From assembly GCA_947629955.1 (NCBI GenBank), contig CANRFT010000013.1, positions 1 through 51,368 of the forward strand: a stretch of DNA of 51,368 nucleotides. Direction: 5' to 3'. Below, in pieces: positions 13,881-21,368 of this stretch (within the stretch, counting starts at the first letter, position 1; the number at the start of each line of letters is the position of its first letter). The notes below the pieces were generated by a model that was not told the origin of the DNA, ran no database searches, and saw only the letters and a list, made by a program, of their open reading frames with translations. The DNA is from an uncultured Oscillospiraceae bacterium. GTDB lineage: Bacteria > Bacillota > Clostridia > Oscillospirales > Oscillospiraceae. A program made the position numbers and the translations under genes.

Positions 13881-14372
13881 ATGAGAGCCTCAAAGATCGC
13901 CCGATACGGGCTGCTGGTGGCCCTGGCGCTGGCGCTGTCCTACGCCGAGTCCCTGCTCCCCTCCCCCGGCGTACCTGGGGTGAAGCTGGGCCTGCCCAAT
14001 CTGGTCGTCGTCTTTGCCCTGTACCGGCTGGGGACGGCGGACGCCTGGGCCCTGTCCCTGGTACGGGTGCTCCTGGTGTCCCTCCTGTTCGGCAACGGGG
14101 CCAGCCTGGCCTACAGCCTGGCGGGGGCGGCGCTGTCCCTGGCGGTGATGTGCCTGCTGAAGCGCACCGGCAAATTCTCCGAGACGGGGGTCAGCGTAGC
14201 CGGAGGCGTGGCCCACAACGCCGGGCAGATCGCCGTGGCCGTCTTTCTGCTGGAGACCACGAGGCTGGCCTGGTATCTGCCGGTGCTGTGCCTGTCGGGC
14301 ACCGTGGCCGGTATTCTCATCGGCCTCGTCTCCGCCCTGCTGGTGAAACGGGTGCCGGAGTTCAAATCATAA
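13881..14372 (+). CDS. Gx transporter family membrane protein
   Basis: 163 residues, almost entirely hydrophobic with five to six predicted membrane spans (for example YGLLVALALALSYAESLL, GLPNLVVVFALYRLG, ALSLVRVLLVSLLFGNG, PVLCLSGTVAGILIGLVSAL). The glycine-rich helices and the GVKLGLPNLVVVFAL segment fit the Gx transporter family (formerly called heptaprenyl diphosphate synthase component I). The substrate is unknown. A ribosome site GGTGAC lies close upstream, and the pairing with a NusG-II protein is a common arrangement, so the two probably act together at the membrane. Confidence 0.88.
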   Translation: MRASKIARYGLLVALALALSYAESLLPSPGVPGVKLGLPNLVVVFALYRLGTADAWALSLVRVLLVSLLFGNGASLAYSLAGAALSLAVMCLLKRTGKFSETGVSVAGGVAHNAGQIAVAVFLLETTRLAWYLPVLCLSGTVAGILIGLVSALLVKRVPEFKS

Positions 14373-14395
14373 TGTATTTTAAGGAGTTCTGATCT

Positions 14396-15061
14396 ATGGA
14401 TCTGACTGTGACCGGTCTGCTGGACCTGAGCCACACCCTGGCGGGGGACTATCTCTCCCGCTTCACCTATCCCTGGGAGGCCCTGGACGGCATCAAAGCG
14501 CTGATCCTGGCCATCGGCCCCGCCCTGGGGGAGGATTACGAGGAGCGCGCCCCCCAGGTGTGGGTGCATAAGACGGCGAAGGTGTTCCCCTCGGCGTACC
14601 TGGGGGCCCCCTGCATCATCGGGCCGGAGACGGAGGTGCGCCACTGCGCCTTCATCCGGGGCTCGGCCCTTGTTGGGGCGAACTGCGTGGTGGGCAACAG
14701 CGTGGAGCTGAAAAACGTCATCCTGTTCGACAACGTACAGACCCCTCACTACAATTACGTGGGGGACTCCATCCTGGGCTACAGGAGCCACATGGGGGCG
14801 GGCTCCATCACCTCCAACGTGAAGTCCGACAAAACCCCGGTGGTGGTGAAGGACTGGGATACCCACATCGAGACTGGCCGGAAGAAGTTCGGGGCCATCC
14901 TGGGCGACCGGGTGGAGGTGGGGTGCAACAGCGTCCTCAACCCCGGCACGGTGATCGGCCGGAACAGCCACATCTATCCGGTGTCCTGTGTCCGGGGAGC
15001 GGTCCCGGCGAACAGCATCTATAAGACGGGGGGCGTCATCGTCCCCCAAAAAGGAGAATGA
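14396..15061 (+). CDS. Left-handed beta-helix acyltransferase-like protein (GlmU C-terminal type)
   Basis: 221 residues. A short N-terminal region is followed by hexapeptide repeats (VHKTAKVFPSAYLGAPCIIG, ALVGANCVVGNSVELKNVIL, VGDSILGYRSHMGAGSITS, ILGDRVEVGCNSVLNPGTVI, GRNSHIYPVSCV), as in the acetyltransferase half of GlmU. The uridyltransferase domain is absent. It ends three bases before glmM, which makes GlcN-1-P, the acetyl acceptor of GlmU. It may therefore acetylate GlcN-1-P or a related sugar, but many such helix proteins are annotated generically. AAGGAG precedes the ATG. Confidence 0.85.
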   Translation: MDLTVTGLLDLSHTLAGDYLSRFTYPWEALDGIKALILAIGPALGEDYEERAPQVWVHKTAKVFPSAYLGAPCIIGPETEVRHCAFIRGSALVGANCVVGNSVELKNVILFDNVQTPHYNYVGDSILGYRSHMGAGSITSNVKSDKTPVVVKDWDTHIETGRKKFGAILGDRVEVGCNSVLNPGTVIGRNSHIYPVSCVRGAVPANSIYKTGGVIVPQKGE

Positions 15062-15064
15062 GCT

Positions 15065-16432
15065 ATGGGCAAATACTTCGGCACCGACGGTTTCCGGGGC
15101 GCGGCCAACGAGGGCCTCACCGCCGACCACGCCTACCGCATCGGCCGGTTTTTGGGCTGGTACTACGGCCGGAGCAAGCGCCCTTCCGTCGTGGTGGGCA
15201 AGGACACCCGCCGGTCCAGCTATATGCTGGAGTACGCCATCAGCGCGGGCATGGCCGCCTCCGGGGCGGACGTGTACCTGCTCCATGTGACCACCACCCC
15301 CTCCGTGTCCTACGTGACGCGGGTGGACGGGTTCGACTGCGGCGTGATGATCTCCGCCTCCCACAACCCCTTCTTTGACAACGGCATCAAGCTGTTCAAC
15401 CGGGAGGGCGAGAAGATGGACGAGGGCACCATCCGCCTGCTGGAGGACTATCTGGACGGCCATCTGGAACTGGACGGCCAGCCCTGGCAGGAACTGCCCT
15501 TTGCCACCGGGGAGCACATCGGCTCCATCGTGGACCACACCTCCGGCCGGAACCGGTACATGGGTTACCTGATCTCCCTGGCGGTGTACTCCTTCCGGGG
15601 CAAAAAGGTGGCCCTGGACTGCGCCAACGGCTCCGCCTGGTCCATCGCCCCCAACGTGTTCCGGGCCCTGGGGGCCGACGTGATGGCCATCAACGACCGG
15701 CCCGACGGGCTGAACATCAACCTGGACGCCGGCTCCACCCACATCGAGGGCCTGCGGAAATTCGTGGTGGAGAACGGCTGCGACGTGGGCTTCGCCTTCG
15801 ACGGGGACGCCGATCGCTGCCTGGCCGTGGACGAGAAGGGCGAACTGGTGGACGGCGACAAGATCATGTACATCTACAGCCGGTACATGAAGGAGCGGGG
15901 CAAGCTGGTGACCAACACGGTGGTGACCACCGTCATGTCCAACTTCGGTCTCTACAAGGCCCTGGACGAGCAGGGCATCGACTACGCCAAGACCAAAGTG
16001 GGCGACAAGTACGTGTACGAGGAGATGGTGAAGCACGGCCACCGCATCGGCGGCGAGCAGTCGGGCCACATCATCCTGTCCAAGTACGCCCGCACTGGCG
16101 ACGGCATCCTCACCGCCCTGAAGGTGATGGAGGTCATCCTGGCCCACCGGGTGCCCCTGAGCCGTCTGGCCGAGCCGGTGACCATCTACCCCCAGGTGCT
16201 GATCAACATCCGGGTGAAGGACAAACAGGCCGCCCAGGAGGACCCCGCCGTGAAGGCGGCGGTGCAGGCCGTGGCCGACCAGCTGGGGGACACGGGCCGC
16301 ATCCTGGTCCGGGAGTCGGGCACCGAGCCCCTGGTGCGGGTGATGGTGGAGGCCCCCGACAAGGACCAGTGTCAGAATCTGGCCCAGGGCGTGGTGGACG
16401 TGATCCGCGCCCAGGGACACGAGGCGGCGTAA
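15065..16432 (+). CDS. glmM: Phosphoglucosamine mutase
   Basis: 455 residues, normal for the family. Interconverts glucosamine-6-phosphate and glucosamine-1-phosphate, the branch step into UDP-GlcNAc for peptidoglycan. Domains 1-4 of the alpha-D-phosphohexomutase fold: N-terminal YFGTDGFRGAANEGLT; active-site phosphoserine in MISASHNPFFDNG (about Ser99); metal-binding DGDADR at 246-251; sugar-binding GEQSGHII; phosphate-binding RESGTEPLVRVMVEA. AAGGAG precedes the ATG, and the upstream helix acyltransferase ends three bases before it, so the two are one operon. A terminator follows. Confidence 0.95.
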   Translation: MGKYFGTDGFRGAANEGLTADHAYRIGRFLGWYYGRSKRPSVVVGKDTRRSSYMLEYAISAGMAASGADVYLLHVTTTPSVSYVTRVDGFDCGVMISASHNPFFDNGIKLFNREGEKMDEGTIRLLEDYLDGHLELDGQPWQELPFATGEHIGSIVDHTSGRNRYMGYLISLAVYSFRGKKVALDCANGSAWSIAPNVFRALGADVMAINDRPDGLNINLDAGSTHIEGLRKFVVENGCDVGFAFDGDADRCLAVDEKGELVDGDKIMYIYSRYMKERGKLVTNTVVTTVMSNFGLYKALDEQGIDYAKTKVGDKYVYEEMVKHGHRIGGEQSGHIILSKYARTGDGILTALKVMEVILAHRVPLSRLAEPVTIYPQVLINIRVKDKQAAQEDPAVKAAVQAVADQLGDTGRILVRESGTEPLVRVMVEAPDKDQCQNLAQGVVDVIRAQGHEAA

Positions 16433-16452
16433 TTTACCACTACACACAGCAA

Positions 16453-16485
16453 AAAACTCCCCGTCCATAAGGACGGGGAGTTTCG
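16453..16485. terminator. Bidirectional terminator between glmM and the EF-G paralogue
   Basis: AACTCCCCGTCC, loop ATAA, GGACGGGGAGTT. The minus side runs into TTTTTTGC and the plus side into TTCG, so it mainly serves the minus-strand gene. Confidence 0.85.
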
Positions 16486-16497
16486 TACCTCTTGGAG

Positions 16498-18546
16498 TTA
16501 TTCCTCCTGCATGGCCTTCGCCGCGGCGATGGCCTTCTCCTGGGCGGCGGGGGGGCAGTCCTCATACCGCACGAAGTGGAAGGTGAAGGAGCCCCGGGAC
16601 TGGGTCATGGCCCGCAGGTCGATGGCATAGGAGGTCATCTCGGCCATGGGCACCTCGGCCTCCAGCACCTGCTCGCCGCTGCCGGTGGGGTTCATGCCCA
16701 TCACGCGGCCCCGGCGCTTGGTGATGTCGCCCATGACATCGCCCATATAGTTGTCAGGGATGGTGACTTTCAGCTCGCCGATGGGCTCCAGCAGCACGGG
16801 GTTGGCCTCGGGCATGGCGGCCTTGTAGGCCAGCTGGGCGGCGGTCTTGAAGGCGATCTCGGAGGAATCGACGGGGTGATAGGAGCCGTCGTACAGCACG
16901 GTCTTCAGGTTCACCACGGGGTAGCCGGCCAGCGGTCCGTGGACGCAGGCCTCACGCAGGCCCTTCTCAACTGCCGGGAAGAAGTTCTTGGGCACGGAGC
17001 CGCCGAAGACCTCCTCGGCGAAGACCATCTCCTCCTCCTCGGGGTTGGGCTCGAAGCGGACCCACACGTCGCCGAACTGGCCGCTGCCGCCGGTCTGCTT
17101 CTTGTGGCGGCCCTGCTTGGACACGGTCTTGCGGATCTTCTCCCGGTAGGCCACCCGGGTCTCGCCCAGCTCGGCCTCCACGTTGAAGCGGCTCTTCAGC
17201 TTGGACACCAGCACGTCGGTCTGGATGTCGCCGGTGCCGGTGAGGACCATCTGGTGGGTCTCGGCGTTGTTGACCAGGTTGAAGGAGGGATCCTCGTCGT
17301 TGAGGCGGTAGAGGCCCTGGGCCACCTTGTCGTCCTGTCCCCGGGTCTTGGGGGAGATGGCCACGGAGTAGTTGGGCTCGGCGAAGGGCACGCCCTTCAG
17401 CTCGATGCCGCTGCCCACGGCGCACAGGGTATCGCCGGTCTTGACCTTGTCCATCTTGCCGATGGCGCCGATGTCGCCGCAGGGGATCTCCTTGACCTCC
17501 TCGGTCTTCTTGCCCCGCATGGTGTAGAGGCGGCCCAGCTTCTCGTTGGAGTTGGTCCGGGGGTTATAGAGGGTCAGATCGGAGGTGATAGTGCCGGACA
17601 CGGCCTTGATAAGGGTGTACTTGCCGTACTGGTCGGCCACGGTCTTGAACACGAAAGCCACGGGGGCGCCTGCCGGGTCGGTCTTGACGGCCTCGCCGTC
17701 CACGGTCTCCAGGGGCTTGCCCTCGGCGGGGCTGGGGGCCAGGGCGATGACGTTGTCCAGCAGCATGGCGCTGCCCAGGCCGGTGATGGCGGAGCCGCAC
17801 AGCACGGGGACCAGGCTGCAGTCCCGCACGCCGATGGCCACGCCCTTGGCGGTGTCGGCAGAGGAGAGCTCCATGGCGTCGAAGAACTTCTCCATCAGCT
17901 CCTCGTCGGTGCCGGCGGCGGCCTCCATCAGCTCGGCCCGAAGGGTCTCCACCTCGTCGGCCATGTCGCCGGGGACGGGCTTCTCCACCCGCTTGCCCTT
18001 GCCCATCTCATAGGCTTTGTTCGCCACCAGGTCCACCACGGTCTTGCCGTCGGGAGCGGGGGCGGCCACGGGGGCGATGGAGTTGCCGAACCGGGTGCGG
18101 AGGGCCTCCAGGGTGCCAGCGAAGTCGGCGTTGTCCTCATCGGTCTTGGACACATAGATCAGCCGGGGCAGCTTGCGGTCCTCGCAGTACCTCCAGGCCT
18201 TCTCCAGGCCCACGGAGACGCCGTCCTTGGCGGAGCAGACCAGGATGGCCGCATCGGCGGCGCACAGGGCCTCGGCCACCTCACCGGCGAAGTCGAAGGC
18301 GCCGGGGGCGTCCAGCACGTTGATCTTGCAGCCGTTATATTCCACGGGGGCCACGGCCAGGGAGATGGAGATCTGGCGCTTGACCTCCTCGGGGTCGTAG
18401 TCGCAGGTGGTATTGCCGTCGGGGGTCTTGCCCATGCGGTCGATGGCCCCGGTGACGAACAGCAGGCTCTCGGCCAGGGTGGTCTTGCCGCTGCCGCTGT
18501 GGCCCAGCAGAGCGACGTTGCGGATCTTGTCGACAGAATAGCTCAT
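16498..18546 (-). CDS. EF-G-like translation factor GTPase (degenerate paralogue of FusA)
   Basis: 682 residues. Domain order is as in EF-G: GTPase (1-270), domain II (RLYTMRGKKTEEVKEI), III, IV (GSGQFGDVWVRFEP, RRGRVMGMNPTG) and V. P-loop GHSGSGKTTL starts at residue 15. Two hallmark positions differ from FusA: the catalytic-His motif PGHVDF is PGAFDF (Ala83), and the guanine-specificity NKxD is SKTD (133-136). It is thus not the housekeeping EF-G but one of the EF-G-like families of unknown role. AAGGAG precedes the ATG. A strong promoter lies upstream, and it appears monocistronic. Confidence 0.88.
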   Translation of the reverse strand: MSYSVDKIRNVALLGHSGSGKTTLAESLLFVTGAIDRMGKTPDGNTTCDYDPEEVKRQISISLAVAPVEYNGCKINVLDAPGAFDFAGEVAEALCAADAAILVCSAKDGVSVGLEKAWRYCEDRKLPRLIYVSKTDEDNADFAGTLEALRTRFGNSIAPVAAPAPDGKTVVDLVANKAYEMGKGKRVEKPVPGDMADEVETLRAELMEAAAGTDEELMEKFFDAMELSSADTAKGVAIGVRDCSLVPVLCGSAITGLGSAMLLDNVIALAPSPAEGKPLETVDGEAVKTDPAGAPVAFVFKTVADQYGKYTLIKAVSGTITSDLTLYNPRTNSNEKLGRLYTMRGKKTEEVKEIPCGDIGAIGKMDKVKTGDTLCAVGSGIELKGVPFAEPNYSVAISPKTRGQDDKVAQGLYRLNDEDPSFNLVNNAETHQMVLTGTGDIQTDVLVSKLKSRFNVEAELGETRVAYREKIRKTVSKQGRHKKQTGGSGQFGDVWVRFEPNPEEEEMVFAEEVFGGSVPKNFFPAVEKGLREACVHGPLAGYPVVNLKTVLYDGSYHPVDSSEIAFKTAAQLAYKAAMPEANPVLLEPIGELKVTIPDNYMGDVMGDITKRRGRVMGMNPTGSGEQVLEAEVPMAEMTSYAIDLRAMTQSRGSFTFHFVRYEDCPPAAQEKAIAAAKAMQEE

Positions 18547-18619
18547 AATTCATTCCACTCCTTACGAATTGGTCAGCGCCGGAGGACATCCCTCCCGGCG
18601 CAAAACACTGCTACTCGCA

Positions 18620-18648
18620 ATTATACAATAAAAATCAGCCGTTGGCAA
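18620..18648 (-). promoter_or_regulatory. SigA-type promoter of the EF-G paralogue
   Basis: On the minus strand TTGCCA (18643-18648), 17-base spacer, perfect TATAAT (18620-18625), about 75 bases before the ATG at 18546. Confidence 0.85.
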
Positions 18649-18694
18649 CGGTTATTTGAGGATTTTGACGGGGAATTTTCGGCGGGCGAAAAGC

Positions 18695-18716
18695 GAGGCG
18701 GCCCTGAGGCCGCCTC
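18695..18716 (-). terminator. Terminator of the anti-sigma gene
   Basis: On the minus strand GAGGCGGCC, a short loop, GGCCGCCTC, then GCTTTTCG. It lies about 20 bases after the stop at 18735. Confidence 0.7.
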
Positions 18717-18734
18717 CGCGCGTATCGCTCCGAT

Positions 18735-19580
18735 TCAGGACTGAAAGACGACCCCCAGCACATCTCCGTCGCTGAACTCGGGGCCCACCTCGGCAAAAAT
18801 GAGCCAGGCGGCCATATCGGCGGTGCCCGCCTCCGGGACCTTCCGGAGGACGGTGACGCTGTCCCCGGTCAGTCCCCCCGGGACCAGCTCGTGGCGGATG
18901 GAGCCGCTGGGCTCCTCCAGCACCACCGCCAGCAGGCGGCGCGTCTCAAAAAAGCTGTCGCCGTAGGCGTCGGTGACGGCGGAAAGGTCGTCCTCCGGGA
19001 ACAGGGCGGCAAAGGCCGCCAGGCTGTCCGCGCTCCCGATGATCCGGGCGGAGGGGGTCTCCATGCCGACGCCCCAGGTCACCCGCAGATACAAACTGTT
19101 GGTGAAGTCCCGGCGGACGGAGGGCACTATCTCCACCAGGGCGCCGGGCTCCTCCAGGATGGCCATGGGCACCTCTGACGGCGCCTCGCCGGCGCTCCGG
19201 ACGTCGGGCCCGGCGGAGGTCCCCGTCCCGTGGAGCAGAGCGGCGCCGCCGATGGCGGCCACCAGCGCCGCGCAGGCGGCGATCCCCGCCCAGCGCCGCC
19301 AGCCGGGTCCGCCGGTCTCCGTCCGGGGCCGGTTTTTCACCTCATGGACGGGGACCTGGGCCTCCTGGGCCGGCAGCTCTGACAGGATCCTGACGCGAAG
19401 GTTCTCCGGCACGTCGCAGTCCAGGGACCGCAGGGCGGCGGACTGCTCCGACAGCTCCCGGAACAGGGCGGCGCACTCCGGGCAGCGCGCCAGATGGGCG
19501 TCCAGTTCTCTCCGCTCCCCGGCGGACAGCTCCCCGTCCAGGGCGGCGCTCATCAACTCGATATACTGCTCGTGGGCCAC
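18735..19580 (-). CDS. Zinc-finger membrane anti-sigma factor
   Basis: 281 residues from a GTG start at 19580, which has AGGAGG eight bases upstream overlapping the end of the sigma gene. The N-terminal ZAS motif is H29-x3-C33-x2-C36 (HLARCPECAALF), the classical sigma-binding fold. One transmembrane helix (WAGIAACAALVAAIGGAALL) at about 107-126 and an extracytoplasmic domain of about 150 residues follow. It starts five bases after the sigma factor stop. It should hold the sigma factor inactive until an envelope signal is sensed; this is family knowledge, not visible in the sequence. The signal is unknown. Confidence 0.9.
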   Translation of the reverse strand: MAHEQYIELMSAALDGELSAGERRELDAHLARCPECAALFRELSEQSAALRSLDCDVPENLRVRILSELPAQEAQVPVHEVKNRPRTETGGPGWRRWAGIAACAALVAAIGGAALLHGTGTSAGPDVRSAGEAPSEVPMAILEEPGALVEIVPSVRRDFTNSLYLRVTWGVGMETPSARIIGSADSLAAFAALFPEDDLSAVTDAYGDSFFETRRLLAVVLEEPSGSIRHELVPGGLTGDSVTVLRKVPEAGTADMAAWLIFAEVGPEFSDGDVLGVVFQS

Positions 19581-19585
19581 GGTCC

Positions 19586-20179
19586 TCACCTCCTGTCTGC
19601 CTCTTTGGACGGCGGCGGGCCGGAAAAGTTCCAACCCTCCCGCAAAATTTTCGCCAGAGCCATCCGGGCCCGGGCGATGCGGGACTTCACCGTGCCCAGG
19701 TCGATGTCCAGCACCTCCGCGATCTCCCCGTAGGACAGCCCGTCGATCTCCCGGAGCACCAGCGCCCGCCGGTGGTCCTCGCTGAGTTTGCTGAGGCCCT
19801 CCGCCACCGCCTCTCGCAGCTCCTTCTCCTCCAGCGCCTCCTGGGGGGAGAGGGCGGCGTCGGCGAAGAACAGCCCCTCCGCCGGCAGCCCGTCCAGGGC
19901 CAGATCCCACCGGCGCTTTTTCTCCCGGCGGAGCAGGTCCAGGGCGGCGTTGTCGGTGAGCTTATACAGCCAGGTGGAAAAGGCGCTGTCTTGCCGGAAC
20001 ATGGGCAGACACCGCCACACCTTCAAAAAGACCTCCTGGGCCGTGTCGGCGGCGTCCTCCTCGTTCCCCACCATGCGCAGGGCGTGGTGGTATACCTGTT
20101 TTTGATGGAGCTCCACCAGCGCGCCAAAGGCGTCCCGGTCGCCGGTCCGGGCGCGGCGGAGCAGTTCGGTCTCGTCCAT
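19586..20179 (-). CDS. ECF-type RNA polymerase sigma factor
   Basis: 197 residues from ATG 20179 with AAAGGAGGTG eight bases upstream; an ATG seven codons earlier overlaps that site. Region 2 (GALVELHQKQVYHHALRMVG, DAADTAQEVFLKVWRCLPMF, FSTWLYKLTDNAALDLLRR) and region 4 (LSEDHRRALVLREIDGLSY, GEIAEVLDIDLGTVKSRIAR) are canonical for SigW/RpoE-like group 4 factors. It is coupled to the zinc anti-sigma gene five bases downstream. This is the second sigma/membrane-partner pair in the window, and unlike the first it has the zinc anti-sigma domain. Confidence 0.94.
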   Translation of the reverse strand: MDETELLRRARTGDRDAFGALVELHQKQVYHHALRMVGNEEDAADTAQEVFLKVWRCLPMFRQDSAFSTWLYKLTDNAALDLLRREKKRRWDLALDGLPAEGLFFADAALSPQEALEEKELREAVAEGLSKLSEDHRRALVLREIDGLSYGEIAEVLDIDLGTVKSRIARARMALAKILREGWNFSGPPPSKEADRR

Positions 20180-20205
20180 GGCCGGCACCTCCTTTGTCAT
20201 CGTAT

Positions 20206-20274
20206 GTAGGGGCCGGCGCCCTCGCCGACCCGCCTTACGAAAACCGCGGGTCGCCGAGGGCGGCGACCCCTACG
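20206..20274. repeat. GTAGGGG foldback repeat, copy B
   Basis: About 69 bases with inverted ends: GTAGGGGCCGGCGCCCTCG on the left and, reading from the right, CGTAGGGGTCGCCGCCCTCG; CGACCCGC and GCGGGTCG follow inward on the two arms. The right end contains the TAG stop codon of dusB (20270-20272). Confidence 0.75.
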
Positions 20275-21241
20275 CCAGGTCCCTCTTGATCCCCGCGGTG
20301 ACCTTGTAAAAGTCCTCCGCCGTCTCGATCTTACAGATCTGCTCCTTCCAATAAGACGCGTAGGGCACCCCTTTCAGATACCAGGCGTAGTGCTTCCGCA
20401 TCTCCAGACAGGCGATCTTCTCGCCCTTGTACTCCCGCGCCAGCTCGAACTGCCGCGCGGCCACGTCGCACCGCTGGGGCAGGGGCGGCGGGGGCGGGAC
20501 CTCCCGGCCCTCCAGGGCGGCGGCGCACTGCTCCATGAGCCAGGGGTTGCCGAAGGTCCCCCGGCCCACCATGGCCATGTCCGCCCCGGTGATGTTCAGT
20601 ATCCGCACCGCATCCTTGGCGGAGAACACGTCCCCGTTGGCGATGACCGGGATGGACACCGCCTCCTTCACCGCCCGGATATAGTCCCAGTTGGCGGTCC
20701 CGGAGTACATCTGGGTCTTGGTCCGGCCGTGGACGGCCACCGCCGCCGCGCCGGCGTCCTCCATGCGGCGGGCGAACTCCACGCAGTTGATGGAGCCCTT
20801 GTCCCAGCCCAGCCGGAACTTCACCGTCACGGGGACACCTCCCGCCCCCCGGACGGCGGCCCGGAGGACCCGCTGGGCCTTGTCAGGGTCGCGCATCAGA
20901 GCGGAGCCGTCCCCGGAATTGGCCACTTTGGGCACCGGGCAGCCCATGTTGATGTCCAGCACCGCCGCCCCGGACTTCTCCAGGGCGATGGCCGCCCCTT
21001 TCTCCATGGCCTCCTCGTCGGAGCCGAAGATCTGGACGGCGGCGGGCCGCTCATCCTCCCCCAGCCGCAGCAGGCCGGGGGTCTTTTTGTCCCCGTAGCA
21101 CAGGGCTTTGGCGCTCACCATCTCGCTGACGGTGTAGCAGCCCGACAGCTCCCGGCAGACGGTCCGGAAGGCCAGGTCGGTGACCCCCGCCATGGGGGCC
21201 AGGGCCAGGCGGGTATTCACTTCCACGTTTCCGATCCTCAT
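20270..21241 (-). CDS. dusB: tRNA-dihydrouridine synthase
   Basis: 323 residues. FMN-dependent reduction of uridines in the tRNA D-loop. Signatures: LALAPMAGVTDLAFRTVCRE at the start, DINMGCPVPKVANSGDGSAL with the catalytic Cys, VTVKFRLGW, AVHGRTKTQMYSG and IPVIANGDVFSAKDAV. The start is ATG 21241 with GGAGG six bases upstream. The stop codon TAG is part of the terminal GTAGGGG word of the adjacent repeat. A SigA-type promoter lies just upstream. Confidence 0.94.
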   Translation of the reverse strand: MRIGNVEVNTRLALAPMAGVTDLAFRTVCRELSGCYTVSEMVSAKALCYGDKKTPGLLRLGEDERPAAVQIFGSDEEAMEKGAAIALEKSGAAVLDINMGCPVPKVANSGDGSALMRDPDKAQRVLRAAVRGAGGVPVTVKFRLGWDKGSINCVEFARRMEDAGAAAVAVHGRTKTQMYSGTANWDYIRAVKEAVSIPVIANGDVFSAKDAVRILNITGADMAMVGRGTFGNPWLMEQCAAALEGREVPPPPPLPQRCDVAARQFELAREYKGEKIACLEMRKHYAWYLKGVPYASYWKEQICKIETAEDFYKVTAGIKRDLA

Positions 21242-21268
21242 GGGCGGCCTCCAAAATATAGTATCCAC

Positions 21269-21297
21269 AGTGTACCACAAATCCCTCCCGAGGGCAA
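21269..21297 (-). promoter_or_regulatory. Promoter of dusB
   Basis: On the minus strand TTGCCC (21292-21297), 17-base spacer, TACACT (21269-21274). Confidence 0.6.
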
Positions 21298-21332
21298 GAC
21301 AGGTTCCGACGGCCTTTTCCGCCGGCTTGTCC

Positions 21333-21338
21333 TATAAT
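21333..21338 (+). promoter_or_regulatory. -10 element upstream of spoIIE
   Basis: A perfect TATAAT 30 bases before the spoIIE start. The region 17 bases upstream has no -35 match (about CGGCCT). In B. subtilis spoIIE is activated by Spo0A at a promoter with a badly spaced -35, which would be consistent, but no clear 0A box was found. Confidence 0.45.
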
Positions 21339-21368
21339 ATGGGAAATACTGGTTTCGGAGGGATGGTC

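Noticed and set aside
14111-18744. Very long open frames opposite glmM (785 codons) and opposite the EF-G paralogue (750 codons)
   Set aside because: They are antisense shadows created by high GC at third codon positions: low-complexity, rich in His, Gly, Val and Leu, without domain motifs, and they overlap well-conserved genes completely.
21301-21368. Spo0A box in front of spoIIE
   Set aside because: No match to TGTCGAA or its complement within one mismatch was found; only the TATAAT is reliable.
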